Notes under the pieces: generated by a model
Database searches by the model: none
Told to the model about the DNA's origin: nothing
The model's input: only the letters and a program-made list of their open reading frames with translations
Made by a program: the position numbers and the translations under genes
Shown here: piece by piece, positions 60,591-64,000 of the stretch
Layout: each line of letters begins with the position of its first letter
Numbering within the stretch: position 1 is the stretch's first letter
Assembly (NCBI GenBank): GCA_963700735.1
Contig: CAVOYR010000005.1
Coordinates: forward strand, 496,001 to 560,000
Origin: Anderseniella sp963700735
GTDB lineage: Bacteria; Pseudomonadota; Alphaproteobacteria; Rhizobiales; Aestuariivirgaceae
Length of the DNA stretch: 64,000 nucleotides
Direction of reading: 5' to 3'

Positions 60591-61935
60591 GGTAGCGTCC
60601 GCGGACGTGGTGTAATTTCGTCGGCGCAGCCTGTGTAACCTGGGTGGCCATCGAGGTGTATGGTCGAGGTGGAGTTTGGCGACTTCAACCACGAACCACA
60701 CGGAGACCCCGATGACCAAGACCAACATGGACCTAACCGAGCTTCTGCAAAAGCATGATCAGGGCGACTTGATGCGCTTGATTGCGGAAGCCGTCCTGCA
60801 ACTGATGATGGAGAGCGATGTCGACGGCTTGATCGGTGCCGGCCGCCATGAGCGGGCCGAGCAGCGCACGACCTGGCGCAACGGTTAGGTAGCGTCCACG
60901 GACGTGGTGTAATTTCGTCGGCTCAGCCGGTGTAACCTGGGTGGCCATCGAGGAGTATGGTCGAGGTGGAGTTTGGCGACTTCAACCACGAACCACACGG
61001 AGACCCCGATGACCAAGACCAACATGGACCTAACCGAGCTTCTGCAAAAGCATGATCAGGGCGACTTGCTGCGATCCATTGCGGAAGCCGTGCTGCAACT
61101 GATGATGGAGAGCGATGTCGACGGCTTGATCGATGCCGGCCGCCATGAACGGGCCGAGCAGCGCACGACCTGGCGCAACGGTTACCGCGCCCGCTGTCTC
61201 GACACCTGAATAGCCCCGAGTTTTCTAGACGCCCTCGGTTCTCATTGCCTGCTGCCGTTCGAACTCGACGGGTGACAGCATCCCGTTCCTGACGTGCTTG
61301 CGTTTCGGGTTATAGAACATCTCGATGTAGTCGAACACATCCTGCCGGGCCTCGGTGCGGGTTTTGTAGACCCGGCGGCGTGTCCACCCGCCGCGTCGAC
61401 GAGCTGGTGCAGGCTATGCATTGCCCGGCAGGCGAATGCAGGCATTCGCCGAGAGGGGCCTGAGCGGCATCTCGAAAAGCACGGTGTCAAAGCTCTGCAA
61501 GGATATCGATGAACGGGTCGGCGAGTTCCTGAACCGCCCGCTGACCGGCGAATGGCCCTATGTCTGGCTGGACGCCACCTATCTCAAGCAGCGCCAAGGC
61601 GGGCGGATCGTCAGCGTAGCTGCCATAATTGCCGTGGCCGCCAACACGGAGTGACGCCGTGAGATCATTGGCTTGGGTGTTGGGCCATCAGAAGCTGAGA
61701 CCTTCTGGATGGACTTCCTGCGAAGCTTGAAAGCCCGGGGGCCTCGACGGCGTGAAACTGGTGATCAGCGACGCCCATACTGGCCTGAAAGGCGCAATCT
61801 CGCGCGTCTTCGAGGCAACCTGGCAGCGCTTCCGCGTTCACTGGATGCGCAATGCCCTGGCGCATGTCTCGAAGGGCCAGCACACGGTCGTAGCAGCCGC
61901 GATCCGGCAGACACTTGACCATTTCCCAAACTCTT
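60591..61935 (+). mobile_element. IS256 family remnant with a tandemly duplicated 5' end and an IS3 scrap inside
   Basis: The 5' end (GGTAGCGTCC(G/A)CGGACGTGG, then MTKTNMDLTELLQKHDQGDL) occurs twice in direct tandem, 60591-60887 and 60888-61184. The second copy continues NGYRARCLDT and is cut by an IS3 fragment. The element resumes at about 61383 with TRRVDELVQAM, LSGISKSTVSKLCKDIDERV, WPYVWLDATYLKQRQGGRIV (Asp) and VKLVISDAHTGLKGAISRVF (Asp), with a stop at TE* and a frameshift near 61735. The Glu-containing end is missing. Confidence 0.85.
61208..61382 (-). pseudogene. IS3 family transposase, C-terminal scrap
   Basis: RRVYKTRTEARQDVFDYIEM, FYNPKRKHVRNGMLSPVEFE and RQQAM match the end of IS3 OrfB proteins. 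It replaces about 60 residues of the IS256 frame. It is of a different IS3 group from the scrap at 60296. Confidence 0.75.
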
Positions 61936-62149
61936 CTGGCAGGTCGCGCGACCCCGAGCGGACATTGCAGTGCAGTTCAGTTGATGCCGCAGCAGAGCCC
62001 CATGTTCTGCAACTTCAGCAAAACTGTCTGGTGCGATTCCGGTGCAGTCGCAATGTCTTGGGGAAGGTTGGTACCCCAAATGTCTGCCAAAGGTGACCAA
62101 GTTGGCAATTTGGAAGGACGGCTGCTCTGCTGCCGAAAGTGGTAGGGGA

Positions 62150-62521
62150 TCACGACACGTTCTGTTCTTGAAGCCAGCTTTTCGCTTCTTCGATCGTCTG
62201 GAACCTTCCCACCGGCCTACCCTGATTGCTCAAGGGTTCGAAGATATCGCGCAGTCTTGCGTGCAATTGCACAGGGCAGACAATTGCAATCTTGTTGACA
62301 TAGCGTCTGATTTCGAGGGCAACAAATTCACTATAGGCGTGGGCTTTCTCGTCTGAAATTGGAGCTTCGTAATCTAGAACAATCAGCCAACGACCAATCT
62401 GAGCAGCGTCGATCTCCCTGAGAGCATCAGGAAAGCTGCTTTGGTAGTCTTCCATTGTCGGAGGGGCACGAAAATGAAAGGTCACGACCCCGTCTTTGGT
62501 ATCGATTTTATAGTCGATTGC
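62150..62521 (-). CDS. Small SpoIIAA/STAS-like protein
   Basis: A 123-residue soluble protein: MAIDYKIDTKDGVVTFHFRA, PPTMEDYQSSFPDALREIDA, GRWLIVLDYEAPISDEKAHA, VNKIAIVCPVQLHARLRDIF and RPVGRFQTIEEAKSWLQEQ. The alternation of strands and helices with a final 'F-x-x-x-E-E-A-x-x-W-L' resembles SpoIIAA-like/STAS proteins involved in lipid or partner binding; this is a fold-level guess. AGGAGGGGCGT gives a strong start at 62521. No operon partner; on the right is a fragment of an OmpA-type gene, on the left IS256 debris and about 200 bases without a gene. Confidence 0.65.
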   Translation of the reverse strand, partial: AIDYKIDTKDGVVTFHFRAPPTMEDYQSSFPDALREIDAAQIGRWLIVLDYEAPISDEKAHAYSEFVALEIRRYVNKIAIVCPVQLHARLRDIFEPLSNQGRPVGRFQTIEEAKSWLQEQNVS

Positions 62522-62594
62522 CATACGCCCCTCCTTCATTACTGACAGGCATCCAAATAACATATAGCGGGTCGCGGCCCTTGGTCTTTCTGGC

Positions 62595-62690
62595 TCACCG
62601 GTCGATTCGAGCGAGTTCGACGCGGCGGTTCTGCTTGCGGCCCTGCAGTGTATCAATTAGGCTTTTCGGTTGCGATGATCCGAGGCCTTG
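62595..62690 (-). pseudogene. OmpA-type C-terminal fragment related to the gene at 22134
   Basis: QGLGSSQPKSLIDTLQGRKQ then NRRVELARIDR and a stop is nearly the same as the last 32 residues of the OmpA-like protein ending at 23222 (QGLGSSQPKGRNDTLQGRKQ). Nothing upstream continues the domain. Confidence 0.75.
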
Positions 62691-62788
62691 CGCGTTTCAG
62701 GTCCCCTCCTCTTCGGCAGCCGGGATAACGGTCACCGGTTGGGATTCAGGGAAACGCCAAACTAACGATCAAGAAGGTTCAGTTCAAC

Positions 62789-63115
62789 TTAATAGACGCA
62801 CCTATATCGGACTTCACCAACCCCCATATAGACCCCGTCCAATACTTTCAGGAAATCACCGAGGTTCGAAATGATATCGATTGGCGCCAGATCAACCTCA
62901 ACCGACGACCCGAGTACGCCGACCGTACCATTCACACCAGGCAACCACAGATAAAGCGGTACAATATTGAACTCAAAACCAAATTCCGTAGTGACCTGAT
63001 ACTCCATAGGCGTTGGAAAGTCGGCGGCCAATGCTTGATGGGAGACAGGGCTTCCCGCCGACAGTGCCCACAACATGGGAAAAGCAGCAATAAGCAGTTT
63101 GGACCAAGAGCGCAT
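62789..63115 (-). pseudogene. N-terminal part of an exported barrel-type protein
   Basis: From ATG 63115 a signal peptide (LLIAAFPMLWALSAGSPVSH to ALA) is followed by YQVTTEFGFEFNIVPLYLWL and PGVNGTVGVLGSSVEVDLAP, a start typical of large outer-membrane proteins. After VLDGVYMGVGEVRY it ends RCVY and stop, near a region of debris, so most of the barrel is probably lost. GGAGATCAGATT precedes the ATG. Confidence 0.6.
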
Positions 63116-63265
63116 AATCTGATCTCCGTTTCGAAGTACGGCTAAAAGATACCCGTATATAACCTAGACCTATGAAACCACCCCCGTATCCCCTCTCTCG
63201 CGAAATGACTGCTCGTGGCACACTTCGAACTAGCGAGGCCGCACCAGAAATTGAGAGCTTTGGGG

Positions 63266-63377
63266 GGTGGACTCAACGGGTGGCCGCAACACTTTAGTCT
63301 TTGAACAAAGATGGAGTGTTGGACATGAAGCATCGTCGTCGCATCAATTACACGGCGGCACAGCGCGCCGAGATCTG
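63266..63377 (+). mobile_element. IS30 5'-end remnant
   Basis: The first 112 bases of the IS30 at 17280-18503, from GGTGGACTCAACGGGTGGCC through the start MKHRRRINYTAAQRAEI, then it stops at GAGATCTG. It abuts and truncates the gene on its right. Confidence 0.9.
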
Positions 63378-63831
63378 ACAGCGACTTGTCGAGGCAGGCC
63401 ATTGAGGTCGTGATGTCTACCAGCAGCTGCTTGAACGGTTTCAGGTACGCTTCATCGTCCATTGTCCGGCTGTTTTCAAACTGGGACCGGACATTACTCG
63501 TAAGAGGATGGGAACGGTCCTTGGCCACCGCCACCCGTCGCCCGATCCTGGCCACCAAGGGTTGACGTGGCGGGGATGGCAAACGAGGCAATTGCTGGTC
63601 CCTGGACCAGTGCAAGAGGTCCTCTGGGCGGGGTTCGGGTAGCGGTGGCTGACTTGGTGCCTTTCCCACTGCGAGCTTGGCCCAGTAGCCGCGTTCAGGT
63701 CTCGGCACGTACATCAGTTCGCAAACGCGTGCCATGTAGCTGCCGGAAACCCCGAACCTCTCTGCAACCCTTGTCATCGGTTCAGCCCATACCAACGCGT
63801 AAAGGCTTTCGCGAGAGACCGGTTCCATCAT
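63378..63831 (-). CDS. Hypothetical protein, C-terminally truncated
   Basis: About 150 residues remain of a larger protein starting MMEPVSRESLYALVWAEPMT, RVAERFGVSGSYMARVCELM and YVPRPERGYWAKLAVGKAPS. This front is recognisable from a widespread uncharacterised bacterial family in which a helix-turn-helix-like segment (AERFGVSGSYMARVC) precedes a long helical body. Its frame runs into the IS30 remnant at 63377, so the body is missing and the product is likely non-functional. AGGAGAAC precedes the ATG at 63831. Confidence 0.6.
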
Positions 63832-63923
63832 GTTCTCCTATTGATGATCTGTAAGTCCAAGACGGTGCAATCATACCGCTCAACATCCGATCGGAGACAA
63901 GGAGCCCTACTCCCCGAACAGGC

Positions 63924-63996
63924 TTCCCTGTTCTTTCGAGGTTTTTCCCTGATAGCGAGTTGAAGTTCCCTGTTCGGTTGAAAAAATTCCCTGTTC
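63924..63996. repeat. Spaced TTCCCTGTTC repeats at the right edge
   Basis: TTCCCTGTTC occurs at 63924, 63966 and 63987, with a variant TTCCCTGATA at 63945. The starts are 21 bases apart. The array may continue past the window. Similar arrays coding N-R-E-F on the opposite strand occur near mobile-element boundaries in rhizobia; that comparison is from memory. Confidence 0.6.
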
Positions 63997-64000
63997 AGCT

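Overview
The window looks like part of an alphaproteobacterial (probably Hyphomicrobiales-like) replicon, either an insertion-sequence-riddled chromosome or a large accessory island. This rests on GC-rich coding, protein families common in that group (Ppx/GppA, a DUF87/HerA-like ATPase, a DUF3489-DUF2924-serine recombinase cassette, HdeD, MscS channels, an OmpA-type protein, an OprB-type porin) and the types of insertion sequence present. No rRNA, replication origin or CRISPR array was seen. The only RNA gene found is a tRNA-Gln(CTG).

Layout. Positions 1-4.1 kb are conserved core DNA: a Ppx/GppA phosphatase running off the left edge, a soluble histidine kinase, a HerA-like ATPase and tRNA-Gln. 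From 4.1 to 12.3 kb, two apparently identical IS630 copies in inverted orientation bracket a translationally coupled DUF3489-DUF2924-large serine recombinase operon and fragments of dead genes (a GcvT-type oxidoreductase and an erythromycin esterase). From 12.8 to 25.8 kb there are outer-membrane and membrane genes: a beta-barrel protein, HdeD, an alpha/beta hydrolase, a barrel-MscS-OmpA trio and a second MscS channel, broken up by two IS30 copies and a short IS630-type MITE. From 25.9 to 29.3 kb lie IS30, IS110, IS630 and IS21 material.

From 29.3 to 36.6 kb the DNA is metabolic: an acyl-CoA ligase on the plus strand, then a minus-strand fermentation operon (broken nifJ, dihydroorotate-dehydrogenase-like protein, D-lactate dehydrogenase, phosphotransacetylase, acetate kinase, broken DUF3141). 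Together these would take pyruvate to acetyl-CoA, acetate plus ATP, and lactate, but the oxidoreductase step survives only as a fragment. PPK2 polyphosphate kinase follows. From 37.7 to 44.3 kb is a stack of nested transposons (IS630 in IS1380; IS3 in IS30 in IS21) with a stray acyl-CoA ligase fragment. From 44.3 to 48 kb is an acyl-CoA module (MaoC hydratase, CaiB-type CoA-transferase, two crotonases), part of it visibly AT-richer than its surroundings.

From 48.2 to 55.3 kb are an AT-rich membrane protein, transposase remnants, an OprB-type porin, IS3, IS6 and a two-gene HTTM/DCC operon. From 55.4 to 64 kb is another transposon pile-up (IS630 inside IS630, a further complete IS630, IS110, IS1380, IS256, IS5, IS3) with a repetitive Arg-Gly-rich secreted protein, a small SpoIIAA/STAS-like protein and truncated genes. 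The general picture is a small number of intact adaptive genes (envelope, mechanosensing, fermentation, acyl-CoA metabolism, polyphosphate) separated by a graveyard of mobile DNA. Several insertion events can be ordered from nesting and from 2-4 bp target duplications.
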